This document shows positions 1 through 8,167 of a stretch of DNA of 10,653 nucleotides, one piece after another. The position numbers and the translations under genes were made by a program. The notes beneath the pieces were generated by a model. It worked only from the letters and a program-made list of their open reading frames with translations, was not told the DNA's origin and did not search any database. The stretch's first letter is position 1. The number at the start of each line of letters is the position of its first letter. The DNA comes from DATEMK01 sp035275625 (GTDB taxonomy: Bacteria; Bacteroidota; Bacteroidia; AKYH767-A; OLB10), in NCBI GenBank assembly GCA_035275625.1, contig DATEMK010000481.1:1-10653 (forward strand), in the 5' to 3' direction.

Positions 1-241
1 CATTACTTTTGGAAAATAAAAAATAATTATTTTCTTTTGTTTTAAACTACTTTTTCACTCTCGAAACCGAAAACAGTTGTCTTGAAGAAAAATTGCATTT
101 GCAAATGAATTTATCAAACTGGAACGCGGATTGATTCAGGCATCCGCTAAAAACAACTTTCTTCCAAAAAATAATTTTTCAACAGCCAAAATAAATGAAT
201 CTTCGTACCTGTTATATTGTACCGCCAAAACCAAAGAACAA

Positions 242-317
242 TTTGTTGTTGTCCATCATTCGTATATTCGTACAAATTCGTTATTCGTTGATGCCTCCTT
301 CTGCATTCGTATATTCG
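242..317 (+). promoter_or_regulatory. Possible duplicated promoter for the macroglobulin-pbpC pair
   Basis: TTTG at 242-245 is followed after 17 nt by TATATTCG at 263-270. TTG at 288-290, the end of GTTG, is followed after 19 nt by a second TATATTCG at 310-317. Both approximate the Bacteroidota consensus (TTTG, about 19 nt, TAnnTTTG) with one mismatch in the -7 box. They lie in successive copies of the tandem repeat, so if either works the duplication would have made a second start site. The mismatch falls in the conserved TTTG part, so this is a weak prediction. Confidence 0.25.
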
Positions 318-350
318 TACCAATTCGCCATTCGTTGATGCCTCTTCCTG
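257..350. repeat. Tandem 47-bp direct repeat, two copies, rich in ATTCG
   Basis: Copy one is 257-303 and copy two is 304-350. They abut exactly and differ at 5 of 47 positions by my alignment. Each unit starts CATTCGTATATTCGTAC, has TTCGTTGATGCCTC near its end, and carries four ATTCG pentamers at offsets 1, 9, 19 and 26. The eight pentamers start at 258, 266, 276, 283, 305, 313, 323 and 330. The array ends 24 bp before the macroglobulin start codon. Each copy contains TATATTCG, one base from the Bacteroidota -7 box. It could be a duplicated regulatory site, a duplicated promoter, or a member of a dispersed intergenic repeat family. The sequence cannot distinguish these. Confidence 0.9.
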
Positions 351-374
351 CTCACTTCTAAACCACCAATAATT

Positions 375-3300
375 ATGTATTTCTCAAAACTGAATGCAAA
401 GCTGGTTACAGCCTTGTGCCTGCTTGTGTGTGCCTGCGCAACAGATAAAAACCGTGTAGGCCTTATTGACAAAAATTTTTCTGATGAAATCGGGCCGCGG
501 CAAAATCTCGTTTTCAAGTTTGACCATGACCTCTGTCCGGACTCACTTCTCAATCGCTGGGATTCGGTGCAGTATATAAAAATCACTCCGTTAGTGAAAG
601 GTTCCTTTATGTTCACTTCAAGACGTGAACTACAATTCTCGCCATCGTTTCAGTTTGAGCCTTGCATGGCATATAAAGCGGAAATTACAAATGCCCTGCT
701 GCATCGTGCGGATAAGCGATTGCATGTTGGAGATATTCCTGCATTTGATTTTCACACTCCTTATTTGAAGATGGAAGCTGCGGAGGCATTTTGGGTGCGC
801 TCAGATAAAGGCGCTGATGAGATTGCAATGATGGTGAATATTGGTTTTAATTACCGCGTGGAACCGGGAGAAATAAGCCGGCTGATGAAAATCTCCGCTA
901 ACAAAAAAGAAATGCCTTTTACAATGGTGACTAATTCTATTGACTATACAATGGTGATAAAAGTGGATGGTTTGCAAAAAGAGCTTGCGGGAAAAACTGA
1001 AATTGAATTGAAGATTGAAAAAGGCATGCGCTGTGCCGATGCTGAAAAATATATAACAACTTCCCCGCTTTCATTTACACAGGCTGTCCCTTCACTGGCT
1101 AAGCTGGAGATTACGCAGGTGCAGCCCAACAATTCCGATAATGCAGAAACTTTCATTGAAGTGAATACCAACCAGGCTGTGGAGATGGAAGGAATTCAGA
1201 AATTAATTTCTATCAAACCTGCCGTCCAGTTTAAGGTGGAAGAAGTAGCAAGCGGATTCCTGGTTAAAGGGATTTTTGAATCGGGAAAATCTTATGAGCT
1301 GAATATTTCTAAAAAGCTGAAAGGTATCCTTGGCGGTGAAATGGCGAACGACCATCTGTCACTTGTTCCGTTCGGTGAATTAAATCCTTCTGTTTCTTTT
1401 GCTTCAAAAAAGGGAATTTACCTTTCTGCAAAAAGTTCAAAAAAGGTGGGGATTAATATTGTGAATCTTCCTAAGATTCATTTGACGGTGACTAAAATTT
1501 ACGAGAATAATATTTTGCAATATATGAGCCGGAACCGCTATTCGCGATATTACGGAGATGGTGAAGATGACTATGGGTTTAATTATGGAGATTATAATTT
1601 AGAACAAATGGGCGATGTAGTGATGGACCAGGATTACGAAACCAAAGACCTTCCTGACCTCAATGGTACAAAGCTGTTGAGTGTGGACTTTGATGACCAC
1701 AGTAATTTTAAAGGAGTATATCTTATTCGTGCTGCTTCTAAGAATGATTATTATCTCCGCGCTAATAAATTAGTCTCGGTTTCAGACATTGGAATCATTA
1801 CCAAACAGGCAGATGATGAGATTTATGTTTTCGCAAATTCAATCATGAACATGGATCCGATGAGCGGTGTGAAAATAAATTTTGTAAGTACAAATAACCA
1901 GGTGCTCCACTCGGCAGTTACTAACGCTGATGGAGTTGCTGTTTTCTCCAACATAAAAAATAAATTCCCGAAATTCAATCTTGGAATGATAACAGCCCGC
2001 GCGGGAAAGGATTTTAATTATCTTTTGTTCAGTGATTCACGGGTGGAAAATTCCCGCTTTGATGTAGGAGGATTGCGCAATAATCCTTCCGGCTACCAGG
2101 CATTTATTTATGGCGACCGTGAGATTTATCGTCCCGGTGAAACGGTTCACATCAATACCATTCTTCGAAAAGACCAATGGCAAACTGTCAGCGATGTTCC
2201 GATGAAGCTGAAATTTCTGATGCCAAACGGAAAAGAATTGACAACTATAAAAAAGAACCTGAATCAGCAGGGAGCATTTGAAACTTCGATTGACTTACCC
2301 GTTGCCGCTGTAACCGGTTTTTATACCATCCAGGTTTTTACGGGCAACGATGTTTTTGCAGGGGATAAAACAATCAATGTGGAAGAATTTGTTCCGGATA
2401 GAATTAATGTGGTGTTGAACACAGATAAAAATTTGTACAGTTTAAATGATACTGTTGTTGCAAATGCGAATGCAGTCAATCTTTTCGGGCCGCCTGCTGC
2501 CGGAAGAAATTACGAGATTGAATATTACCTCGGAAATAAATGGTTCAGTGCAAAAAATTATTCCGCTTATAATTTTAATATACAGGGAGTGGAAAAATTA
2601 AATTTTCCTCACGTGGTGCGCCAGGGAAAAACGGATGCTGATGGAAAGCTGAATGAAAAATTTGTGGTTGATCCTTCTTATAGGGATGCAGGTATGTTGT
2701 CAGGGAAAGTTTTGGTAACTGTTTTTGATGAAACGGGAAGACCGGTAAACCGCATCAGCAATTTTGATGTGCAGACACAAAATGTTTTTTACGGAATTAA
2801 AATTCCTGATTATTATGTGGACACCAGGAAAAATATGCAGATCGGATTAATTGCTCTGAACAAAGACGGTATGGCAGTTGAAAATGCTGAAGCGCATGTA
2901 CAGGTTATTAAAATTTACTGGCACAGTGTGATGCAGCGTGATTATGATTCACACTATCGTTATGTTTCACAGCGTGAAGAAAAAATTATGAGCGATAAAA
3001 CACTGAAAGTTGGCAAAACGGGTTTGGTTTTTAATTTCAGTCCTAATGAAAGCGGTGAATATCTTGTGCGCGTGATGCGGCCGGGTTCAGAAAAATATGT
3101 TCAGAGTAATTTTTATGCTTACGGCTGGGGTTACACGCAAAACACTTCTTTCCAGGTGAACAACGAAGGACAAGTGGACATCAGCATGGATAAAGAAAAA
3201 TATAAACCGGGTGATGAGGCGAAAATTTTATTCAAGACTCCGTTCTCAGGAAAAATGCTGGTAACAATTGAACGTGATAAATTATATGAGTATTATTTTC

Positions 3301-5801
3301 TTACTACGGATAAGAGAGCAGCTTCGTTGACGCTTCCTGTTAAAGATTCGTATTTGCCAAACATATACATCACTGCAACGCTTTTCAAACCATTAAGTGA
3401 TGATGCAATTCCTCTTACAGTGGCTCACGGTTTTGTCCCGCTTGCAGTTCAAAAAGCTTCAGACAAATTACCCGTTACCATTGTTGCGGTGGAGAAATCA
3501 CGTTCAAAAACAAAACAGAATATTACTGTAAAAACCATTGCGAAATCTGGTGTCGAAATAACAGTTGCAGTTGTTGACGAAGGAATCATGCAATTGAAGA
3601 ATTCAAAAACTCCTGACCCTTACGGATTTTTTTACCAGAAGCGCGGATTGGAAGTGGATGCCTATGATGTGTATCCTTATTTATTACCTGATTTGAAATT
3701 GAAAAGATCAAGCACAGGCGGTGATGGTTATGATTTACAGAAACGTGTGAATCCTCTCAGCAACAAGCGTGTGAAATTGGTAGCTTACTGGAGCGGCATA
3801 TTGCATACGAACTCCTCAGGTGAAGCAACATGTTCAGTTGACATTCCGCAGTTCAGTGGTGACCTGCGTGTGATGGCTGTTGCATATAAAGACCGTTCAT
3901 TCGGAAGTGCCGAGAAACATATCAAGGTTGCAGACCCGCTTGTTATCAGTGCATCTGTTCCGAGATTTTTAAGCCCCGGAGATACCTTGTATATGTCTGT
4001 CACGCTGACTAACACAACTGCAAAAGAGATGAACGCAAGTGCAACGGTTTCTTTTACGGGTCCGCTTAATGTAGTTGGAAGTCCTGTACAAACTGTTCCT
4101 GTTCCTGCAAACAGTGAAAAACGTGTGAGCTTTAAAGTATATGCACAACCGTCAGTCGGTGAAGCAAGCATCGAAGTTGTTTGCAATGCTGAAGGTTCTT
4201 CTTATTCTGACAAAACAGATATTACCGTTCGTCCCGCTGCATCGTTGCAAAAAATAAATGATAACGGTGTGATTGCAGCTAACAGTTCTGAAACATTAAA
4301 TCTGAAAACCAATTTTATTCCCTCAAGTATTGCCGGGAAATTATTAATCAGCAAATCACCGCTTGCACAATTTTCAGATGACCTCGAATATTTATTGGAT
4401 TATCCCTACGGCTGTGTAGAGCAAACAACTTCTACCGTTTTTCCGCAGCTGTATTATGCAAATCTTATTCAGAATTTAAAAAACAAACCCAACCATCCTG
4501 TAAATATTTCACGCAACATACAGGCAGGCATTGCGCGCCTTCAGAGTATGCAGATGTACAATGGTGCGTTGAGCTATTGGCCCGGTGCTGAAGAGGAATC
4601 CTGGTGGGGCACCTGTTATGGCGGGCATTTTTTGTATGAAGCGAAAAAAGCAGGGTATGATGTAAACCAGCAGGGGCTTGATAAAATGACAGCTTATCTT
4701 GCTGCAAAGGTTAAAAGCCATCCGACTGAAAATTACTATTACTATGATTCAAACAATAAAGAAGTAAAAAAAATAATTCCCTGTAAGGATATTTTTTACT
4801 CGCTCTACCTGCTTGCGATGTATGCCAAAGCAGATATACCAACTATGAATTATTATAAACCAAAAACAAATGAAATGGCGCTCGATTCAAGATACCTTCT
4901 TGCAGCGTCTTATCTTGCTGTCGGTGACAGGAAAAGCTATAATGATTTGCTGCCGGGATCTTTTGCTGGTGAAGAATCGGTAAGAAGCTTTGGCGGAAAT
5001 TTTTATTCTTATGTGCGTGATGAAGCAATTTCACTGAATGCATTGCTCGAAACAGATCCTGACAATCCACAGGTTGCCGTTATGGTTCAGCATTTGTCAC
5101 AACAAATGAATAAACGGTATTGGTATTCCACGCAGGAGCGCGCGTTCTCCTTTCTTGCTCTTGGAAAATTTGCAAAACACAACAGTGGTAATACTGTGAC
5201 TGCAACTGTGAGCACAGATGGAAAAACAATTGCACAGTTTAAAGGGGATGATTTAGTGATCAAAAAAGATATTGCAAATAAAAATGTAACCATCACCACT
5301 TCAGGAAAAGGCAACCTCTATTATTTCTGGGATTTTGAAGGGCTGGACAAGGATGGTAAATTTACTATTGAAGATAAATATTTGCGCATACGCAAAACAT
5401 TCTACAACCGTTCCGGGCAGCCGGTTACCGCAACAACTGTAAATCAAAATGATTTGATAGTTGTAAAGCTGACATTGGAAAATACCGAGCGCAGCTTAGT
5501 TCAGAATGTTGTTATAACAGATTTGCTGCCGGCAGGATTTGAAATTGAAAATCCGCGTGTCGGAACGGTTCCTGAATTGAGCTGGATAAAAGACAATGCG
5601 CAGCCCGATTACATGGACATCCGCGATGACAGGATTAATTTGTTTACGAGCGTGGATTACCGCCAGCGGAATTTCTATTACCTCGTGCGTGCCGTATCAA
5701 CCGGGAAATTTATAATGGGACCTGTTTCTGCTGACGCCATGTACAATGGAGAATATCATTCTTACAATGGGGCAGGAGTGATGAAGGTGGTGGAGAAGTG
5801 A
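375..5801 (+). CDS. Bacterial alpha-2-macroglobulin family lipoprotein (YfhM-like) with intact thioester
   Basis: A 1808-aa giant protease-trap protein, predicted to be anchored to a membrane by lipid and to face the periplasm. The N-terminus has a basic/hydrophobic signal and a lipobox-like VCAC ending at Cys21, the probable lipidated residue. The A2M_N/MG2-type domain starts near 577 (YGDREIYRPGE, 579-589). A second macroglobulin-like strand pattern lies near 935-975 (DKEKYKPGDEAKILF). AVVDEG is at 1065-1070, and the A2M core domain starts near 1133 (VKLVAYWSG, then DIPQFSGDLRVMAVA). The thioester domain holds YPYGCVEQTTS, with Cys1347 and Gln1350 as the predicted thioester pair (codons 4413-4424). 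The C-terminus has the DLLPAGFE-type domain of bacterial members. E. coli YfhM is about 1650 aa, so this one is somewhat long. ATG at 375 is chosen because it gives a complete signal peptide; no Shine-Dalgarno sequence is visible. It precedes pbpC, as in E. coli. Family assignment is firm; the protease-trap role is from the family. Confidence 0.95.
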   Translation: MYFSKLNAKLVTALCLLVCACATDKNRVGLIDKNFSDEIGPRQNLVFKFDHDLCPDSLLNRWDSVQYIKITPLVKGSFMFTSRRELQFSPSFQFEPCMAYKAEITNALLHRADKRLHVGDIPAFDFHTPYLKMEAAEAFWVRSDKGADEIAMMVNIGFNYRVEPGEISRLMKISANKKEMPFTMVTNSIDYTMVIKVDGLQKELAGKTEIELKIEKGMRCADAEKYITTSPLSFTQAVPSLAKLEITQVQPNNSDNAETFIEVNTNQAVEMEGIQKLISIKPAVQFKVEEVASGFLVKGIFESGKSYELNISKKLKGILGGEMANDHLSLVPFGELNPSVSFASKKGIYLSAKSSKKVGINIVNLPKIHLTVTKIYENNILQYMSRNRYSRYYGDGEDDYGFNYGDYNLEQMGDVVMDQDYETKDLPDLNGTKLLSVDFDDHSNFKGVYLIRAASKNDYYLRANKLVSVSDIGIITKQADDEIYVFANSIMNMDPMSGVKINFVSTNNQVLHSAVTNADGVAVFSNIKNKFPKFNLGMITARAGKDFNYLLFSDSRVENSRFDVGGLRNNPSGYQAFIYGDREIYRPGETVHINTILRKDQWQTVSDVPMKLKFLMPNGKELTTIKKNLNQQGAFETSIDLPVAAVTGFYTIQVFTGNDVFAGDKTINVEEFVPDRINVVLNTDKNLYSLNDTVVANANAVNLFGPPAAGRNYEIEYYLGNKWFSAKNYSAYNFNIQGVEKLNFPHVVRQGKTDADGKLNEKFVVDPSYRDAGMLSGKVLVTVFDETGRPVNRISNFDVQTQNVFYGIKIPDYYVDTRKNMQIGLIALNKDGMAVENAEAHVQVIKIYWHSVMQRDYDSHYRYVSQREEKIMSDKTLKVGKTGLVFNFSPNESGEYLVRVMRPGSEKYVQSNFYAYGWGYTQNTSFQVNNEGQVDISMDKEKYKPGDEAKILFKTPFSGKMLVTIERDKLYEYYFLTTDKRAASLTLPVKDSYLPNIYITATLFKPLSDDAIPLTVAHGFVPLAVQKASDKLPVTIVAVEKSRSKTKQNITVKTIAKSGVEITVAVVDEGIMQLKNSKTPDPYGFFYQKRGLEVDAYDVYPYLLPDLKLKRSSTGGDGYDLQKRVNPLSNKRVKLVAYWSGILHTNSSGEATCSVDIPQFSGDLRVMAVAYKDRSFGSAEKHIKVADPLVISASVPRFLSPGDTLYMSVTLTNTTAKEMNASATVSFTGPLNVVGSPVQTVPVPANSEKRVSFKVYAQPSVGEASIEVVCNAEGSSYSDKTDITVRPAASLQKINDNGVIAANSSETLNLKTNFIPSSIAGKLLISKSPLAQFSDDLEYLLDYPYGCVEQTTSTVFPQLYYANLIQNLKNKPNHPVNISRNIQAGIARLQSMQMYNGALSYWPGAEEESWWGTCYGGHFLYEAKKAGYDVNQQGLDKMTAYLAAKVKSHPTENYYYYDSNNKEVKKIIPCKDIFYSLYLLAMYAKADIPTMNYYKPKTNEMALDSRYLLAASYLAVGDRKSYNDLLPGSFAGEESVRSFGGNFYSYVRDEAISLNALLETDPDNPQVAVMVQHLSQQMNKRYWYSTQERAFSFLALGKFAKHNSGNTVTATVSTDGKTIAQFKGDDLVIKKDIANKNVTITTSGKGNLYYFWDFEGLDKDGKFTIEDKYLRIRKTFYNRSGQPVTATTVNQNDLIVVKLTLENTERSLVQNVVITDLLPAGFEIENPRVGTVPELSWIKDNAQPDYMDIRDDRINLFTSVDYRQRNFYYLVRAVSTGKFIMGPVSADAMYNGEYHSYNGAGVMKVVEK
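3672..3770 (+). other. Candidate bait segment of the alpha-2-macroglobulin
   Basis: Residues 1100-1132, between the AVVDEG strand (1065-1070) and the A2M core (from 1133), form a low-complexity, probably exposed stretch. It contains basic clusters KLKR (1108-1111), QKR (1122-1124) and NKR (1130-1132), plus STGGDG (1113-1118). In the family, cleavage of a bait region triggers the conformational change that exposes the thioester. The position matches where I would expect the bait in bacterial members, but its limits are inferred, not aligned. Confidence 0.35.
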
Positions 5802-5844
5802 TTGAAGATTGGAGATTGCAAAAACATTAATTGTTAATCCAACA

Positions 5845-8145
5845 ATGAAAATAGTTAAGAAGTTCAAACGTCTGCTTTTTGTAATTGCAATTGCAGCAGC
5901 CTGCTTTCTTATTTTGAATGGGTGTTTTCCCTTGAAAGTAAATGTACATTATTCTCAAATTGTCACAGATGATAAAGGCAAAGTCATTCATGCTTTTCTG
6001 AGTGATGATGATAAATGGCGGATGATGACAGAGCTGAATGAAATCAGTTCTGTGCTGCGCAAATCTTTAATTTATAAAGAGGACAAATATTTCTATTATC
6101 ATTTCGGGGTAAACCCGGTTGCTATTGTTCGCGCGGTTTTTAATAACACGATGCATTTGCAAAAAACTTCAGGAGCTTCAACTATTACCATGCAGGTGGC
6201 ACGGATGCTTAATCCGAAAAAGAGAACTTACCTGAATAAAATTACAGAAATGTTTCGCGCGGTGCAGCTTGAAGTGAAATTTTCAAAAGATGAAATTCTT
6301 CAGCTCTATTTGAATCTTGCTCCTTATGGTGGCAATATTGAAGGTGTAAAAGCTGCATCGTTGTTGTACTATGGAAGAATGCCCGGCTTGTTGTCGTTAG
6401 CGCAGTCGGTCACGTTAACAATAATTCCTAACCGTCCGACTTCACTTAAACCCGGAAAGAATGAAAATTACCTGGTTGCAGAAAGAAACAGGTGGCTGAA
6501 ACGAATGGCTGCTGATAACTTATTTTCTCAAAAAGAAATCGCTGATGCAATGAATGAGCCGCCTGACATGCACCGTAATGAAGCGCCTCATGAAGCTCCG
6601 CATTTTTCTTTACGGATGAAAAATGATTTTCCGCAAAGCCCGATAATAAAAACCAATCTTAAAAAATCTTTGCAGGAAAAAATAGAAGCCATTTCATTTA
6701 ATCACAGCAAACAGTTGCAAATGCATAATGTGAACAATGCTTCTGTGATTGTCATTGAAAATAAAACGCATCATGTGATTGCTTACGCAGGTTCATCTGA
6801 TTTCAATGATAAAGATCATTCAGGGCAAGTAGATGGGGTATCTGCTTTGCGCTCTCCCGGGAGCACGCTCAAACCGTTAGCTTATGCCATTGCAATGGAC
6901 AAAGGATTGATTACACCCAAAAAAATAATTGAAGATGTCCCCGTAAATTATGACGGGTATGCACCGGAAAATTTTAATTCAGAGTTTAACGGAAGAGTGA
7001 CAGTGGAAAAGGCATTGTCGTTCTCACTCAATGTTCCCGCTGTAAAAATTCTGAATGACATTACAGTTACTGAATTTATCGGCAGGCTGAAACAGGCAGA
7101 TTTTGAAAGCGCAGTGCAAAACGAAAAGAAAATGGGATTGTCCATGATTCTTGGCGGCTGCGGAGTCAGGCTGGAAGAGCTTGCAGGATTGTTTTCCTGT
7201 TTCGCAAACGAAGGAAAATATTCTCACCTTAAATTTTTGCAGCAGGACACATCTTCGTCTTTCACTCAAATTATTTCTCCGGCTGCTGCATTCATGGTTT
7301 CAGATATTCTTACACAGCTTACCCGGCCTGACCTCCCGAATAATTATCAAAGCAGCATGCATGTTCCCAAAGTAGCATGGAAAACCGGGACATCTTATGG
7401 CAGGAGGGATGCATGGAGCATTGGCTACAACAAAAAATATACAGTGGCTGTCTGGGTAGGAAATTTTAACGGGGAGGGTGTACCCGAATTAACAGGCGCT
7501 GATATGGCGACTCCATTGTTGTTTGACATTTTCAACAGTATTGATTACAACTCCTCCGATGCATGGTTTGTTCCGCCTCATGAATTGGATTTCCGCTTAA
7601 TATGCAGTGAATCAGGGATGCCGCCAAATGATTTCTGCTCTGATTTAGTGGTGGATAATTTTATTCCGGGAGTTTCAGATTATAAAAAATGCAATCATCT
7701 CGTTGAAGTAAATGTTTCACCCGATGAAAATATTTCTTATTGTACACGCTGCATTCCTGCTGCCGGATTTAAAAAAGTTCTTTATCCGAATTATGATGGA
7801 GCGCTTACCAGCTTTTACAAGGAAGACCATGTTGACTTCAAACGTATACCTGCACACAATCCTAATTGTACAAGAGTATTCAAAGACAACCCTCCGCGCA
7901 TTACTTCCCCTGTGAACAACAAAGAATATCTTGTCCAAAAAGGACAAAGCGAGGAATTACAGTTAAGCTGCCATGTAAGCGATGAAGTAACTTTTGTTTA
8001 CTGGTATGTGAACGATGTGTTTTATCAGAAAGCAAAGGCGCATGAAAAAATATTTTTTACCCCGGGTGAAGGGCAAATAAAAATTTCATGCAATGATGAC
8101 AAAGGACGGAATTCGGATGAAGAAATTACGGTGAAGTTTTATTAA
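5845..8145 (+). CDS. pbpC: Penicillin-binding protein 1C, bifunctional glycosyltransferase/transpeptidase
   Basis: A 766-aa class A PBP that would polymerise lipid II glycan strands and cross-link peptides, anchored in the inner membrane by a helix at about residues 10-28. The GT51 domain has EDKYFYYH with catalytic Glu79, GASTITMQVARML in the PBP1C style, and SKDEILQLYLN with Glu150. The transpeptidase has all three motifs: STLK with Ser340 and Lys343, SLN at 394-396, and KTGTS at 513-517. A cysteine-bearing linker (CSESG, then YCTRC) leads to a C-terminal BiPBP_C-type domain (about 676-766, with FVYWYVND). E. coli PbpC is about 770 aa. I chose ATG 5845 over an in-frame TTG at 5809: it yields MKIVKKFKRLLF, a normal anchor, whereas the TTG adds 12 uncharacteristic residues. 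It lies 43 nt after the macroglobulin stop and is probably co-transcribed with it. Confidence 0.93.
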   Translation: MKIVKKFKRLLFVIAIAAACFLILNGCFPLKVNVHYSQIVTDDKGKVIHAFLSDDDKWRMMTELNEISSVLRKSLIYKEDKYFYYHFGVNPVAIVRAVFNNTMHLQKTSGASTITMQVARMLNPKKRTYLNKITEMFRAVQLEVKFSKDEILQLYLNLAPYGGNIEGVKAASLLYYGRMPGLLSLAQSVTLTIIPNRPTSLKPGKNENYLVAERNRWLKRMAADNLFSQKEIADAMNEPPDMHRNEAPHEAPHFSLRMKNDFPQSPIIKTNLKKSLQEKIEAISFNHSKQLQMHNVNNASVIVIENKTHHVIAYAGSSDFNDKDHSGQVDGVSALRSPGSTLKPLAYAIAMDKGLITPKKIIEDVPVNYDGYAPENFNSEFNGRVTVEKALSFSLNVPAVKILNDITVTEFIGRLKQADFESAVQNEKKMGLSMILGGCGVRLEELAGLFSCFANEGKYSHLKFLQQDTSSSFTQIISPAAAFMVSDILTQLTRPDLPNNYQSSMHVPKVAWKTGTSYGRRDAWSIGYNKKYTVAVWVGNFNGEGVPELTGADMATPLLFDIFNSIDYNSSDAWFVPPHELDFRLICSESGMPPNDFCSDLVVDNFIPGVSDYKKCNHLVEVNVSPDENISYCTRCIPAAGFKKVLYPNYDGALTSFYKEDHVDFKRIPAHNPNCTRVFKDNPPRITSPVNNKEYLVQKGQSEELQLSCHVSDEVTFVYWYVNDVFYQKAKAHEKIFFTPGEGQIKISCNDDKGRNSDEEITVKFY

Positions 8146-8167
8146 GTCAAGCCGCTTTTAAAAAATT
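8146..8167. other. Convergent intergenic gap without a clear terminator
   Basis: Only 22 bp separate the stop of pbpC from the stop of the response regulator on the other strand. The junction is AT-rich (TTTTAAAAAATTTTA across 8157-8171) and could give U-runs in both directions. The only hairpin is the tiny AAGC-C-GCTT at 8149-8157, too small for a convincing intrinsic terminator. Transcripts from the two blocks may overlap at their 3' ends. Confidence 0.5.

Larger units (their letters stand above)
1..374. other. Non-coding leader region upstream of the macroglobulin gene
   Basis: No convincing gene lies here. The short open frames crossing it have no family features, and one runs through the tandem repeat at 257-350. 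The region is very AT-rich at its left end. It holds a 14-bp AT-only palindrome (20-33) within a weak stem (12-19 with 27-34), a 12-bp perfect palindrome CATTTGCAAATG (96-107), and the 47-bp tandem repeat. TACTTTTG at 4-11 matches the Bacteroidota -7 consensus TAnnTTTG, but any -33 element would lie outside the window. Short palindromes in AT-rich DNA are common by chance, so only the tandem repeat is a strong signal. Confidence 0.7.

Noticed and set aside
1..3. CAT at the left edge as the start codon of a leftward gene
   Set aside because: Only the three bases are in view; nothing can be tested.
4..11. TACTTTTG, a perfect -7 box on the plus strand
   Set aside because: The -33 position is outside the window and the nearest gene start is over 360 nt away, so it cannot be judged.
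12..34. AT-rich stem (GAAAATAA with TTATTTTC) as a terminator of an upstream gene
   Set aside because: The stem has a single G-C pair and no flanking gene end is visible, so there is no support beyond base composition.
131..361. Small plus-strand open frame of 76 codons upstream of the macroglobulin gene
   Set aside because: Its second half is just the translated tandem repeat, it starts in non-coding AT-rich DNA, and the protein has no family features.
281..616. Minus-strand open frame of 111 codons across the macroglobulin start
   Set aside because: It overlaps the well-supported macroglobulin N-terminus and part of the repeat, and shows no protein motif.
3785..4186. Minus-strand open frame of 133 codons inside the macroglobulin gene
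   Set aside because: It lies opposite the conserved A2M core domain and is an antisense shadow of that coding sequence.
5920..5928. NGC in the PbpC N-terminus as a lipobox (Cys27)
   Set aside because: Asn at -2 is unfavourable and PbpC proteins are anchored by a membrane helix, which this segment fits.
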